DNA of 64,000 bases from an uncultured Saprospiraceae bacterium (GTDB taxonomy: Bacteria > Bacteroidota > Bacteroidia > Chitinophagales > Saprospiraceae), in NCBI GenBank assembly GCA_937981555.1, contig CALJOK010000029.1:62001-126000 (forward strand). The letters run 5' to 3'. Made by a program: the position numbers and the translations under genes. Below are positions 1 to 8,432 of this stretch, piece after piece. Under the pieces are notes generated by a model, which was given only the letters and a program-made list of their open reading frames with translations, was not told the DNA's origin and made no database searches. Within the stretch, counting starts at the first letter, position 1. Each line of letters begins with the position of its first letter.

Positions 1-1
1 C

Positions 2-619
2 TTGAAAAAAGATTTTGATATGATTAATGCTAGCGAAGCCGACTGGTACCATGTTGATGTCATGGACGGCAATTTTGTACCCAACATTAGTTTTGGAATG
101 TTTATCATTAAGCAGATGAAAGCCATGGCGACCAAGCCGTTGGATGTTCATTTAATGATTGTTGAACCTGAAAAATACATCGAACAATTTCGAGAAGCAG
201 GAGCTGATATCATCACCGTTCATTATGAAGCATGTCCACATTTACATCGAACAATCCAACAAATTCATGCAACTGGCGCAAAAGCAGGAGTTGCGTTGAA
301 TCCACATACGCCAGTTAGTGTATTGGAAGACATAATTGAAGAGTTGGATTTAGTATGTTTGATGTCAGTTAATCCTGGTTTTGGAGGTCAAAAATTTATT
401 TATCAAGTGATCCCCAAAGTTAGAAAATTAAAAGAGATGATTGACACTCGAAATACTAAGACTTTGATTGAAATTGATGGAGGAGTTGGTTTGCAAAATG
501 CAGAAGAACTACTCAAATCTGGAGCTAATGTTTTAGTAGCAGGAAGTGCAGTTTTCAAATCAGAGAATCCTTTGGATACGATTTCACGTATGAAAGGTAT
601 TGAAGGGATGGTGATATAA
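2..619 (+). CDS. rpe: Ribulose-phosphate 3-epimerase, 5' end missing
   Basis: Interconverts ribulose 5-phosphate and xylulose 5-phosphate in the cytoplasmic pentose phosphate pathway. Family motifs are clear: the metal-binding HVDVMDG-type segment (here YHVDVMDGNFVPN), DVHLMI, the VNPGFGGQKF loop, and IEIDGGV followed by ANVLVAGSAVF for phosphate binding. About 205 residues are present, while the family is usually 215-220. The missing part matches the usual N-terminal strand, so the real start lies left of the window and the TTG at base 2 is an internal Leu codon. A long inverted repeat follows the stop codon. Confidence 0.95.
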   Translation: MKKDFDMINASEADWYHVDVMDGNFVPNISFGMFIIKQMKAMATKPLDVHLMIVEPEKYIEQFREAGADIITVHYEACPHLHRTIQQIHATGAKAGVALNPHTPVSVLEDIIEELDLVCLMSVNPGFGGQKFIYQVIPKVRKLKEMIDTRNTKTLIEIDGGVGLQNAEELLKSGANVLVAGSAVFKSENPLDTISRMKGIEGMVI

Positions 620-622
620 AAT

Positions 623-708
623 TAGCCACAGACTAAACACAGACTTTACTGACTTTCCCAACTGCGAAATTTAGAGAGTTAGTAAAGTCTGTGTTTGTCT
701 GTGGCCAA
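623..708. repeat. Long intergenic inverted repeat
   Basis: About 30-base arms, near-complementary: the left arm begins AGCCACAGACTAAACACAGA and the right arm ends TCTGTGTTTGTCTGTGGC. They flank a loop of about 20 bases between rpe and the TonB receptor gene. There is no T-run of the kind a simple terminator has. It could still end transcription, or be a REP-like element. Confidence 0.75.
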
Positions 709-756
709 TTTATGTTAATTCCCAAATGAACTTTCCAAATCTACGTTAACATTGTT

Positions 757-3327
757 ATGAAATTAAATTTTACTTTTTTACCCATCCTATTCTTTTTTCT
801 TTTTGCAAATAATGCGATAGCTCAAACTGGAAAAACCTCCACTCTTGTCGGTCAAGTAACTGATGTTGAAACGGGTACTCCGATTGAGTTGGCCACCATT
901 TACATTAAAGAAAATACGAATTATTCCACCGAAGCTAGTCTTAATGGAAACTTCACTTTGAAAGTTCCACACAACAAAAGATTCACTTTATTGATTTCTC
1001 GAACTGGTTACAAAGAAGGTAGTATCGTCATCAATCCGATGCGAACTGGCGAAACGAGAAAACTAAATGTAAAACTCGCGAGTCAAGAATCAACACTCGA
1101 AGTGATCGTCACAGCAAGTAAATTAGAAGAAGCTGGAATGATAAAAGAGGATGTGGAAGAATTAAAATATATTCCATCTACGACAATGAATTTGGAAAAT
1201 GTATTGCCTCATATCGCACTTGGTGTGAGCAGCGGAACGGGTGGAGAATTGAGTTCCCAATATAATGTTCGTGGTGGAAATTATGATGAAAATTTAGTCT
1301 ACGTCAATGATTTTGAAATCTATCGACCCCAATTAATTCGAAGTGGGCAGCAAGAAGGTTTGTCATTTCCAAATATGGATTTGATTCGAGATTTGTCTTT
1401 TTCATCAGGTGGTTTTGAAGCTCGATATGGTGATAAGTTATCTTCGGTTTTGGATATAAAATACAAACGTCCTGATTCTACTCGCGCCTCGATTGGTTTG
1501 AGTGCCTTAGGGGGATCTGCACATATTGAAGGGAGTATGGATTTGGATTCTACCTTTCGAAAATTTAGATATTTAGTAGGAGCGAGATATAAAACAACTC
1601 GATATTTGTTAGGGACTTTGGATGTGCAAGGAGAATATGTTCCTAATTTTGCAGACATTCAAGGGTATTTTACATTTGACATTAATCGAGATTGGCAAGT
1701 AGGTTTGATTGGAAATTATAATCGAAGTGAATACCAATTTACACCTGCTTCAAGAGAAACGGCTTTTGGTTTGATCGATTTTTCGCTTGATCTTTTTACT
1801 GTTTTTGAAGGGCAAGAGGTAGATGACTTTACGACATACATGGCAGGTACTTCATTGACTTATGTGCCAGACCGAAAGTACAATCCTTTGTTCTTAAAAT
1901 TCTTAGCATCGGTTTATCAAAGCAATGAAAATGAGCGAATTGATATCATCGGTGATTATATTTTAGGTCAAATTGAAACAGGATTGGGGAGTGATAATTT
2001 TGGAGAAATCGTAGCAGTTTTAGGAACTGGAACGCAACACCAATTTGTAAGAAATTACTTGACGACTATCGTTTCAAACTTCGAACACAAGGGTGGTTTT
2101 GAAATGGAAAAAATGCATGACTCTTGGGAAACTTCCAGCAGTCATTTTTTACAATGGAATTTGAAATTTCAAAATGAACAAATCTTTGACGACCTCAACG
2201 AATGGGAAAGATTAGATTCCGCAGGTTACTCGTTGCCTTTTGATACGACTGCTGTGCAAGTGCAAAATGTCCTTAAAACTCAAAACGAATTAGTTACCAA
2301 TCGTCTTTCTGGTTCATTTCAAGATACTTACACTTTGCGAAAAGATAGTATCATGGAAATGAAAATTATGGCTGGTGTACGTGGTGCTTTTTGGAATGTA
2401 AAAAATAATTTTACTGGTGAATCAAACAACAATTTTTTAGTGACACCTCGTGCACAATTACTATACAAACCATTGAATTGGAAACGAGATATGTCTTTTC
2501 GATTTGCAACGGGATTGTATTTTCAACCTGCCTTTTATCGAGAAATGCGTCGCTTGGATGGAACGGTTAATGTTAATTTGAATGCACAAAAATCATTGCA
2601 TGTTTTAGGTGGATTCACTTGGGATTTTTATTCTGGAAAACGAGATCCAAAACTCTTTAGATTTATCACAGAGATATATTATAAAAAACTTTGGGACCTC
2701 GTCATTTACGATTTGGACAATGTTAGAATTCGATACTCAGGTGAAAATGATGCGACAGGTTATGTGGCAGGAATTGATTTGAGAGTCAATGGAGAGTTTG
2801 TTCCTGGAGCAGAGTCGTGGGTTAATATTTCCTTTCTTCGAGCGCGTGAAAGTATAACAGATGTGCAACATTTGAGTCGAGGAATTGGCGATACGACTGA
2901 TACTGAAATTAGTACGGTGCGACGACCGACAGATCGATTTATGAATTTAAATGTTTTCTTTCAAGATTACTTGCCAAAGAATGAGAACTTTAAAATGCAC
3001 TTAAACTTATCAGTCGGAACGGGTCTTCCTTTTGGACTTAAAGAAAATAATATAGTGCGTAGAAATCAATTTGAATTTGCTGCCTATCATAGAGTTGATA
3101 TTGGTTTTGCTTACCAATTGTGGGACAAGGAAAGACGAGCTAGGAAGCCAAAACATCCACTTCGATTTGCACGAAGTGCTTGGTTAAGTTTGGAAATTTT
3201 TAACCTTTTAGAAATTGCTAATACCGCTTCCAACACTTGGATCAAAACGATTTACAATACGCAATATGCCATTCCAAATAACTTGACTTCCCGTCGAATT
3301 AATTTGAGATTAAAAATGGATTTTTAA
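757..3327 (+). CDS. TonB-dependent outer-membrane receptor with carboxypeptidase-regulatory N-domain
   Basis: Predicted 856-residue outer-membrane transporter energised by TonB. A signal peptide (about residues 1-22, ending IAQ) is followed by a CarboxypepD_reg-like beta-sandwich (about 30-110, GQVTDVETGTPIELATIYI). Next comes a plug domain (about 120-230) with the typical YNVRGGNYDENLVYVNDFE segment, then a long beta-barrel ending in aromatic Phe, as in outer-membrane barrels. The length is typical for Bacteroidota receptors without a SusD partner, and no susD-like gene adjoins. The substrate cannot be read from the sequence. ATG at 757 places the signal peptide correctly. Confidence 0.9.
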   Translation: MKLNFTFLPILFFFLFANNAIAQTGKTSTLVGQVTDVETGTPIELATIYIKENTNYSTEASLNGNFTLKVPHNKRFTLLISRTGYKEGSIVINPMRTGETRKLNVKLASQESTLEVIVTASKLEEAGMIKEDVEELKYIPSTTMNLENVLPHIALGVSSGTGGELSSQYNVRGGNYDENLVYVNDFEIYRPQLIRSGQQEGLSFPNMDLIRDLSFSSGGFEARYGDKLSSVLDIKYKRPDSTRASIGLSALGGSAHIEGSMDLDSTFRKFRYLVGARYKTTRYLLGTLDVQGEYVPNFADIQGYFTFDINRDWQVGLIGNYNRSEYQFTPASRETAFGLIDFSLDLFTVFEGQEVDDFTTYMAGTSLTYVPDRKYNPLFLKFLASVYQSNENERIDIIGDYILGQIETGLGSDNFGEIVAVLGTGTQHQFVRNYLTTIVSNFEHKGGFEMEKMHDSWETSSSHFLQWNLKFQNEQIFDDLNEWERLDSAGYSLPFDTTAVQVQNVLKTQNELVTNRLSGSFQDTYTLRKDSIMEMKIMAGVRGAFWNVKNNFTGESNNNFLVTPRAQLLYKPLNWKRDMSFRFATGLYFQPAFYREMRRLDGTVNVNLNAQKSLHVLGGFTWDFYSGKRDPKLFRFITEIYYKKLWDLVIYDLDNVRIRYSGENDATGYVAGIDLRVNGEFVPGAESWVNISFLRARESITDVQHLSRGIGDTTDTEISTVRRPTDRFMNLNVFFQDYLPKNENFKMHLNLSVGTGLPFGLKENNIVRRNQFEFAAYHRVDIGFAYQLWDKERRARKPKHPLRFARSAWLSLEIFNLLEIANTASNTWIKTIYNTQYAIPNNLTSRRINLRLKMDF

Positions 3328-3436
3328 ATTAATGGTGAATGATTAACGGTGAACGGTTAATGTGACTAGCTCAAGAAATACATGTCATAATAATTAGTAA
3401 TATCATCAAAATTAATCATTCACCATTAACCATTAA
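3328..3436. repeat. Long intergenic inverted repeat
   Basis: The left arm, ATTAATGGTGAATGATTAAC, is mirrored by AATCATTCACCATTAACCAT at the right, with about 60 bases between. It fills the whole gap between the TonB receptor stop and the next gene, ending only about 6 bases before that gene's ATG. It would therefore be transcribed as part of the leader of the downstream gene. Confidence 0.7.
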
Positions 3437-3441
3437 AAACG

Positions 3442-4107
3442 ATGTCAAACAAACCCCTCATTTCTGGTTTTGAAAAAATAATTATTCTTGGATTAGTTGC
3501 TTTCTTTGGATACGGCATTTATAAAAATGGCGGTATTTCGATGTATGAAAAATCAGAGGAAACGACCATCTTTGATGGTAAAACTTCTGCGAATACTTAT
3601 CGTGATTTGGATGAAAAGGAAATGGAATCCAATTGGAATAGAAAAGGCACAGCAACTCCTACCAAAGCAAAAAAAGAGAAACTAGAGACAGATGATGTTT
3701 TGGGAAAACTCGCCCGAACATTTTCCGCAGGAAGAGAAGAAACGGCTCGACAAATGAAAGAGATGGGACTCTCCAATGATGAAATTAGTTATATCAAAGA
3801 AGTCAAAAAAGAGAATGATTTTTCAGGTCAAATGCAAGATGCTAGAGATTGGTTTAACATTTTAAAAACCTCTGCGAGTACCTATGGAAAAGTGAAATCT
3901 TTTGTCGACGACTTAAGCAAAGGAGCAGGTAATGATGAAAATGTAAATGCATTGTTAGAAGACGATAAAAAGTCAAATGATTTTTATAAAAATTTAGAAT
4001 CGACTTTTGGGATTTCAGAATCAGAGGCGAAAGCATTTTCTTCTTTAGGGAAAAAGAAGGTGAGTGATTGGGCGAAATTTATTGAGGAGAAAGGGACTCA
4101 AAACTAG
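3442..4107 (+). CDS. Small membrane-anchored protein of unknown function
   Basis: 221 residues, not recognised as a named family. One hydrophobic segment near the N-terminus (about residues 9-27, IIILGLVAFFGYGIY) would anchor the protein in the inner membrane. The rest is charged and largely helical (KKENDF, ARDWFNILK, VKSFVDDLSKG), ending in a helix with FSSLGKKKVSDWAKF. It shares strand with the TonB receptor gene upstream but is separated from it by an inverted repeat. A long inverted repeat also follows. The gene is probably real because codon use matches its neighbours and its overlapping alternative frames are short. Confidence 0.7.
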   Translation: MSNKPLISGFEKIIILGLVAFFGYGIYKNGGISMYEKSEETTIFDGKTSANTYRDLDEKEMESNWNRKGTATPTKAKKEKLETDDVLGKLARTFSAGREETARQMKEMGLSNDEISYIKEVKKENDFSGQMQDARDWFNILKTSASTYGKVKSFVDDLSKGAGNDENVNALLEDDKKSNDFYKNLESTFGISESEAKAFSSLGKKKVSDWAKFIEEKGTQN

Positions 4108-4113
4108 AATTGG

Positions 4114-4289
4114 TGTAACTACTTAACTTTTATGATAGAACACGGATGACGCAGATTTTGCGAATGGAAGCAGATTTGACGATTAGAGATGTAAGGGATT
4201 TTTACTCCAAAACAGAGTAATCGTCAGATCCGTGAAAATCTGCAAAATCTGCATCATCCGTGTTCTATCATATAATGGTAAGTAGCTAC
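4114..4289. repeat. Very long intergenic inverted repeat (about 175 bases)
   Basis: Arms of roughly 75-80 bases: GTAACTACTTA...ATGATAGAACACGGATGACG on the left is mirrored by CATCCGTGTTCTATCATATA...TAAGTAGCTAC on the right. Inner parts also pair (GCAGATTTTGCG with CTGCAAAATCTGC; TTTGACGATTA with TAATCGTCAGA). It lies between convergent genes. Words in it (GATTTGACGATTA, ACACGGAT) recur in the repeat at 46005-46120. Confidence 0.85.
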
Positions 4290-4305
4290 GTTTTATTTTT
4301 TCCCA

Positions 4306-4344
4306 AAAAAAAGCTCCCAAGTCATCAGACTCAGGAGCTTTGAA
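4306..4344 (-). terminator. Rho-independent terminator for the anti-sigma-like gene
   Basis: Read on the minus strand, AAAGCTCC pairs with GGAGCTTT through an inner GAGTC/GACTT stem and is followed by a run of T. It begins about 25 bases after the stop codon of the minus-strand gene ending at 4368. Confidence 0.75.
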
Positions 4345-4367
4345 ATAAATTAGTATTCAGGTTAAAA

Positions 4368-6110
4368 TTACATTTCCTTAAATTGTAAAACCTTCCTCAC
4401 ATCTTCCTCCGACTTCAACGCATCAGGTTCCACTTTCATTCTAAAGGTGTGATTACCACCTTTTTTCTGATTGATTTTTTTGAACTCTTGTGGGCGGAAA
4501 ATCGCAATTTGATTATCCTTAGTCACCATCCACATCAAGTTGTCTGACTTTTGATCGAAATTAACTTTCGCTCCATCTTTTGCATAAATTCGAACTATTG
4601 TATTTCGATTTTTATTCACCAAGTAAGCAATCTCATCAGTCACTTCCGCATTTTTATCCAACTCAAAATCACCTTCAATTTCTAAATCATCTGGATGAAT
4701 TGGTCGATCACAATTCCATATGCCAAATTCATTGGCAACGAATCGATTGATGATTTTTTTACGAACCATTTGATTCAACGCAGGATCATTTTGATTTTGA
4801 GTTCTCCATTCTTCAATGGTCTCCATAAATTCTTTTTTGGCTGCTTCTTTTTGAGAAGTATATTTTCCAAAAATTAAATTACGATTTTTTTCTAAAGCTA
4901 ACGCTCTGTCATTCAATGCTTTACGGTAAGAATCCATTGATACTTCGTAAACAGACATAGCTTGCGTAAATTCATTTCCACTCAAAGCAGGAGTAACTAT
5001 TACTCGTTCTTGATGCGTTCCATTTATCAAAGTCAATTCAAAATCTTGTCCATCATCAAGCGGTTTCAAGTCCATACTTTCCCACACTACATTAAAAGCA
5101 TTGGTATTAATCTTAGGACTATTTGGAGAAATATGCCAAATGATATTTTGATATTTTTCTCCTAAATTTTTAACAACAGGAGAAGCATTGTCAGAAATAT
5201 CTAGATCAAAAGAGAACTTATCTTTATTTGCTCTAAAAGGTTTAGTAGGTTTGACTGGCATACCAATAGTTGCTTCTAGTTGTCTAATTTCAAGATCTTC
5301 AGCAGTAGTTATTTTCGAAAGAGAAGTTTGATAATTTGTTTTTAAACCATTCAATTCTTCATTTTCAAAACCTTCACTTTCTAACTCTTCGATGATTTGA
5401 ATATTGTCAACATTTCGATATTCCCAATTTCGAGTAGAAGCATTTAATTTATAAATATTATACTTCGGACTCATGTTTAGTCGAGGCATGTTGATGAAAG
5501 AAATCAATTCAACTTTGATTTCTTTTCCTGGTTCCATTTTTAATGGTTGACCATCTTGCTCTGCATAAATTTCAACCATCCCAGCACTTTCCAAAACATA
5601 TTTTACTCCTGCAGAATCATAAGTCATTGGAATTCCAGAAAGGAAAAAATCAACATAATCATGCATTTCTCGGTACTTAATATTCACATCTCCTTCCACT
5701 AATTTTCCGTCAGTATTTCTAAAAGCAGCAGCTGGAACAATTAATTTTGAACCATTATCGTATTCATAAATGCCGCCCTCATTGGCATTTATTTTTGCAC
5801 TTGCAAAGGTTGGTTTGATATCATCCAAAGGTGGATTGATAAATGGTTGACTAGCAAAAAATTGCTCTTCACTCATTCCTTTTTCCCCTTGCAATAATCC
5901 ACGAACTATGACTGCCAAAAGGAAAACCGCAGCAGCGGCAGCAGCATATCTCAACCAGATTACTCTTGGCTTGCGTTCAGTTTTAACTTCCTCGGGTAGG
6001 GGAGTTTCTTTGAACTGAGCTAGTAGCGCATCGAAATCTTGATGCTTGGCGATATCATCGCTACTCGGCTGAGGTGGATTAATTTTAATATTGTAAAAGT
6101 CTTTTTTCAT
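4368..6110 (-). CDS. Predicted membrane anti-sigma-type protein paired with ECF sigma factor
   Basis: 580 residues from the ATG at 6110; a TTG 36 bases upstream would overlap the sigma gene stop but gives an unlikely N-terminus. A short cytoplasmic region (about residues 1-50) is followed by an Ala-rich transmembrane helix (about 55-73) and then roughly 500 extracytoplasmic residues. These include a stretch typical of Bacteroidota surface or periplasmic proteins (GGIYEYDNGSKLIVPAAAFRNTDG). No zinc-binding anti-sigma motif is visible in the N-terminal part. The anti-sigma role is inferred only from position directly after an ECF sigma gene and from the topology. Confidence 0.6.
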   Translation of the reverse strand: MKKDFYNIKINPPQPSSDDIAKHQDFDALLAQFKETPLPEEVKTERKPRVIWLRYAAAAAAVFLLAVIVRGLLQGEKGMSEEQFFASQPFINPPLDDIKPTFASAKINANEGGIYEYDNGSKLIVPAAAFRNTDGKLVEGDVNIKYREMHDYVDFFLSGIPMTYDSAGVKYVLESAGMVEIYAEQDGQPLKMEPGKEIKVELISFINMPRLNMSPKYNIYKLNASTRNWEYRNVDNIQIIEELESEGFENEELNGLKTNYQTSLSKITTAEDLEIRQLEATIGMPVKPTKPFRANKDKFSFDLDISDNASPVVKNLGEKYQNIIWHISPNSPKINTNAFNVVWESMDLKPLDDGQDFELTLINGTHQERVIVTPALSGNEFTQAMSVYEVSMDSYRKALNDRALALEKNRNLIFGKYTSQKEAAKKEFMETIEEWRTQNQNDPALNQMVRKKIINRFVANEFGIWNCDRPIHPDDLEIEGDFELDKNAEVTDEIAYLVNKNRNTIVRIYAKDGAKVNFDQKSDNLMWMVTKDNQIAIFRPQEFKKINQKKGGNHTFRMKVEPDALKSEEDVRKVLQFKEM

Positions 6111-6142
6111 AGAATTTTTTTTTGAATAATTGATTAAAAAAA

Positions 6143-6766
6143 TCAACCATTCTTCTTCATTAGTTTTTTCATCTTCTCAAGGATTCGGTACGTTTTTACC
6201 TTCGCATTGCTTTCGGTAATATTGAGTATGTCGGCGATTTCTTTAAATGGTCTTTCTTCAAAAAAGCGCATTTCAATCATCACCATATCAGATTCTTTTA
6301 ATTGTTGCAATGCTAATAGCATTGATTGTCTAGTTTTTTCAAAATCACCTTCTTCGTTCACTTCATCAATCAAATCAGAAAAAGTATGATCTTCCACAGT
6401 CACCACTCTATTTTTTTGAGTGTTCCGAAAATGCTGCGCCACTTCGTTACTTGCGATTCGGTACAACCAAGCGGAAAAGGGTACACCTTTATATTCATAG
6501 GTGCCTAATTTCTGCATGGCTTTCAAAAAAACCTGCGAACAAACGTCATTTGCTATGTTTTCATCAGCAGTCCGTTTGAACACAAAACGGAAAATTTGCT
6601 CAAAGTAACGGTCATACAAAGGCCTAAAATAGGCCGGGTTTTGCTGAGCCGCTTGTACTTCTAGCCATTCCGCTTGCATCGCTTCCTGAGAAACAGTCTT
6701 ATTACTACTTTGCATTCGAGCTGTATTTTTTGCAAGGGTACGACTTATTTGCAAATTTGAAAACAT
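6143..6766 (-). CDS. ECF-type RNA polymerase sigma-70 factor
   Basis: 207 residues. The region 2 signature is clear: YDRYFEQIFRFVFKRTADENIANDVCSQVFLKAMQKLG, then FSAWLYRIASNEVAQHFR, which contacts the -10 element. Region 4 follows with the helix-turn-helix (about residues 155-205: FFEERPFKEIADILNITESNAKVKTYRILEKMKK). It should redirect RNA polymerase to a small regulon in response to a signal sensed by the adjacent membrane protein. The N-terminal 20 or so residues before MQSSNK look poorly conserved, so translation may begin at that internal Met. Confidence 0.92.
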   Translation of the reverse strand: MFSNLQISRTLAKNTARMQSSNKTVSQEAMQAEWLEVQAAQQNPAYFRPLYDRYFEQIFRFVFKRTADENIANDVCSQVFLKAMQKLGTYEYKGVPFSAWLYRIASNEVAQHFRNTQKNRVVTVEDHTFSDLIDEVNEEGDFEKTRQSMLLALQQLKESDMVMIEMRFFEERPFKEIADILNITESNAKVKTYRILEKMKKLMKKNG

Positions 6767-7206
6767 TTATACATTAAATTTTTTTCAATTATGATAATGT
6801 CTTTTTCCAATGAATCCCTTTATTCTCAGGGGTAAAGGGATGATTATGGAAAAAAATAATTGAACAGCTATCTCGATTCGTAATGCCAAATAGCTAGACT
6901 TCAATTTCATTTTTTCGAAAAAAATGAATGTGATGAAAAGCTATTTGAACGCCAATTTAGACCGTTTCAAATGCATAATGTAAAGGATGAAAAAAGTAAC
7001 AGGTGAGAAAAAACTTTAACATTTTAGGAAAAATCAGATTTGTTTTTTCATCTAGTCTCAATGTTTATATCGTAAGTGATATTAGAATAAGTCGAAAAAA
7101 ATGCAAATCACGGACATTGAAAGTGGACTTGTTGAGAGAAATTATGCTTCTATTTTTATTTATGATAAATTTGATTTTGCAGTTTGTTTCCTAAAATAAT
7201 ATTGTC
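6767..7206. other. Intergenic region between divergent genes, no gene recognised
   Basis: 440 AT-rich bases between the divergent sigma-factor and Omp85-type genes, so it should carry promoters for both. An imperfect inverted repeat sits at about 6886-6950: AAATAGCT pairs with AGCTATTT around a CATTTTTTCGAAAAAAATG core. A 63-codon GTG-started frame at 7003-7194 has no convincing coding character. Confidence 0.6.
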
Positions 7207-8334
7207 TTGAAATATATAAAACAAAAATATATTTTTTCAATTCTCTTCCTTTTGGCTTTTGGAATTCAAACGCTAAATGCTCAAGTTCAAGCTAAGATTC
7301 AAGAGGAGGATATTGAAAAAAAAGATACCACCGAAACTAAACGTTACAGTTTCGTTCCGTTGCCTTTGGTTTATTTTACACCAGAAACTCGATGGGGATT
7401 TGGTGTTGGTTCATTTTTGTCTTTTCGTTTTAAAAATCAAACTCAAGTTGTTCCTCCGTCTCAAATGCAGATTGGATTTGCCTATACTTTAGAAAAACAA
7501 TTGTTGGCTTATTTACCATTTCAACTTTTTGTTAAGGATGGAAAGGTGAAATTATACGGAGAATTAGGTTACTATAAATATGTCTATCGTTACTTTGGAA
7601 ATGGAAGCGAATCATTGGAGTCAGACGAGGAGATTTACAAAGTGGATTATCCGAGAGTGAGATTGAATGCATTGTACCGTGTACATCCTAAGATATTTAC
7701 GGGAGTCCGATATTTTATGGATGATTATAAAATTCAAGAAATCGCAACGGATGGTTTGCTCGCGACTCAAGACATCTTAGGAAATAAGGGTGGGTTGATT
7801 TCAGCATTTGGTGTAGTAGCCAATTACGATAGTCGGGATGATGTTTTTTATCCAGTCAGAGGAGGTTTGGTGGAGTTATCGTTTCTAACAAATTCAAAAT
7901 CATTTGGTAGCGATTTCGAATTTAAAAAAATATTTTTAGATGCTAGCCGCTATTTTAATTTTGGGAAAAATAATATTCTAGCCTTAAATATTTATTCCGA
8001 AACCACTTTTGGTGATGCACCATTTAATCAATTATCTCAGCTTGGGGGAACGAAAAGAATGCGTGGATTTTTGGAAGGAAGATTTCGAGATGATCATTTC
8101 TTGACATTTCAATCTGAATATCGTTTTCCTATTTTTTGGAAAATAAAAGGAGCTATTTTTGGAAGCGTCGCATCAGTTGGTTCACAAGAAGATGGTTTTC
8201 AAAAAACGTTTTTTGCCTATGGTTTTGGCATTCGAATTGGCATCAGTAAAATTGAAAAAATCAACCTCCGTTTGGATTATGGTTTTGGAAAAAATACTTC
8301 AGGTTTTTATCTAACATTTGGAGAAGCATTTTAA
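7207..8334 (+). CDS. Omp85/BamA-family outer-membrane barrel protein
   Basis: 375 residues. It has a signal peptide (about residues 1-25, ending LNAQ) and a C-terminal surface-antigen (D15-type) barrel, marked by NYDSRDDVFYPVRGGLVELSF and later by GGTKRMRGFLEGRFRDDHFLTFQSEYRFPI. That second segment is the RGF-type loop conserved in Omp85 proteins. No POTRA domains are visible, so this is the short barrel-only type rather than BamA or TamA. Its cargo or role is unknown. No ATG is available near the signal peptide, so a TTG start is chosen. An inverted repeat begins at the base after the stop. Confidence 0.8.
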   Translation: MKYIKQKYIFSILFLLAFGIQTLNAQVQAKIQEEDIEKKDTTETKRYSFVPLPLVYFTPETRWGFGVGSFLSFRFKNQTQVVPPSQMQIGFAYTLEKQLLAYLPFQLFVKDGKVKLYGELGYYKYVYRYFGNGSESLESDEEIYKVDYPRVRLNALYRVHPKIFTGVRYFMDDYKIQEIATDGLLATQDILGNKGGLISAFGVVANYDSRDDVFYPVRGGLVELSFLTNSKSFGSDFEFKKIFLDASRYFNFGKNNILALNIYSETTFGDAPFNQLSQLGGTKRMRGFLEGRFRDDHFLTFQSEYRFPIFWKIKGAIFGSVASVGSQEDGFQKTFFAYGFGIRIGISKIEKINLRLDYGFGKNTSGFYLTFGEAF

Positions 8335-8405
8335 CGTAGGACCACTCCCCGAGTCGTTTTTTATTTGATGGCTTGGTGCTAAACGACTAGGAGAGTCGTC
8401 CTACG
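8335..8405. repeat. Intergenic inverted repeat directly after stop codon
   Basis: Arms CGTAGGACCACTCCCCGAGT and ACTAGGAGAGTCGTCCTACG pair over about 24 bases with a loop of about 20. It starts at the first base after the TAA of the Omp85-type gene and ends 27 bases before the next start. A T-run is present only in the loop. Confidence 0.75.
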
Positions 8406-8432
8406 GGAACTGCAAGAATATTGTAATTAAAA

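Noticed and set aside
3497-3685. A second reading frame inside the 3442 gene
   Set aside because: Basic, low-complexity product overlapping a better frame with a clear membrane anchor; taken as a shadow.
7003-7194. A GTG-started 63-codon frame before the Omp85-type gene
   Set aside because: Lys/Ile/Phe-rich with no domain or signal logic. It lies in AT-rich promoter DNA and looks like chance.
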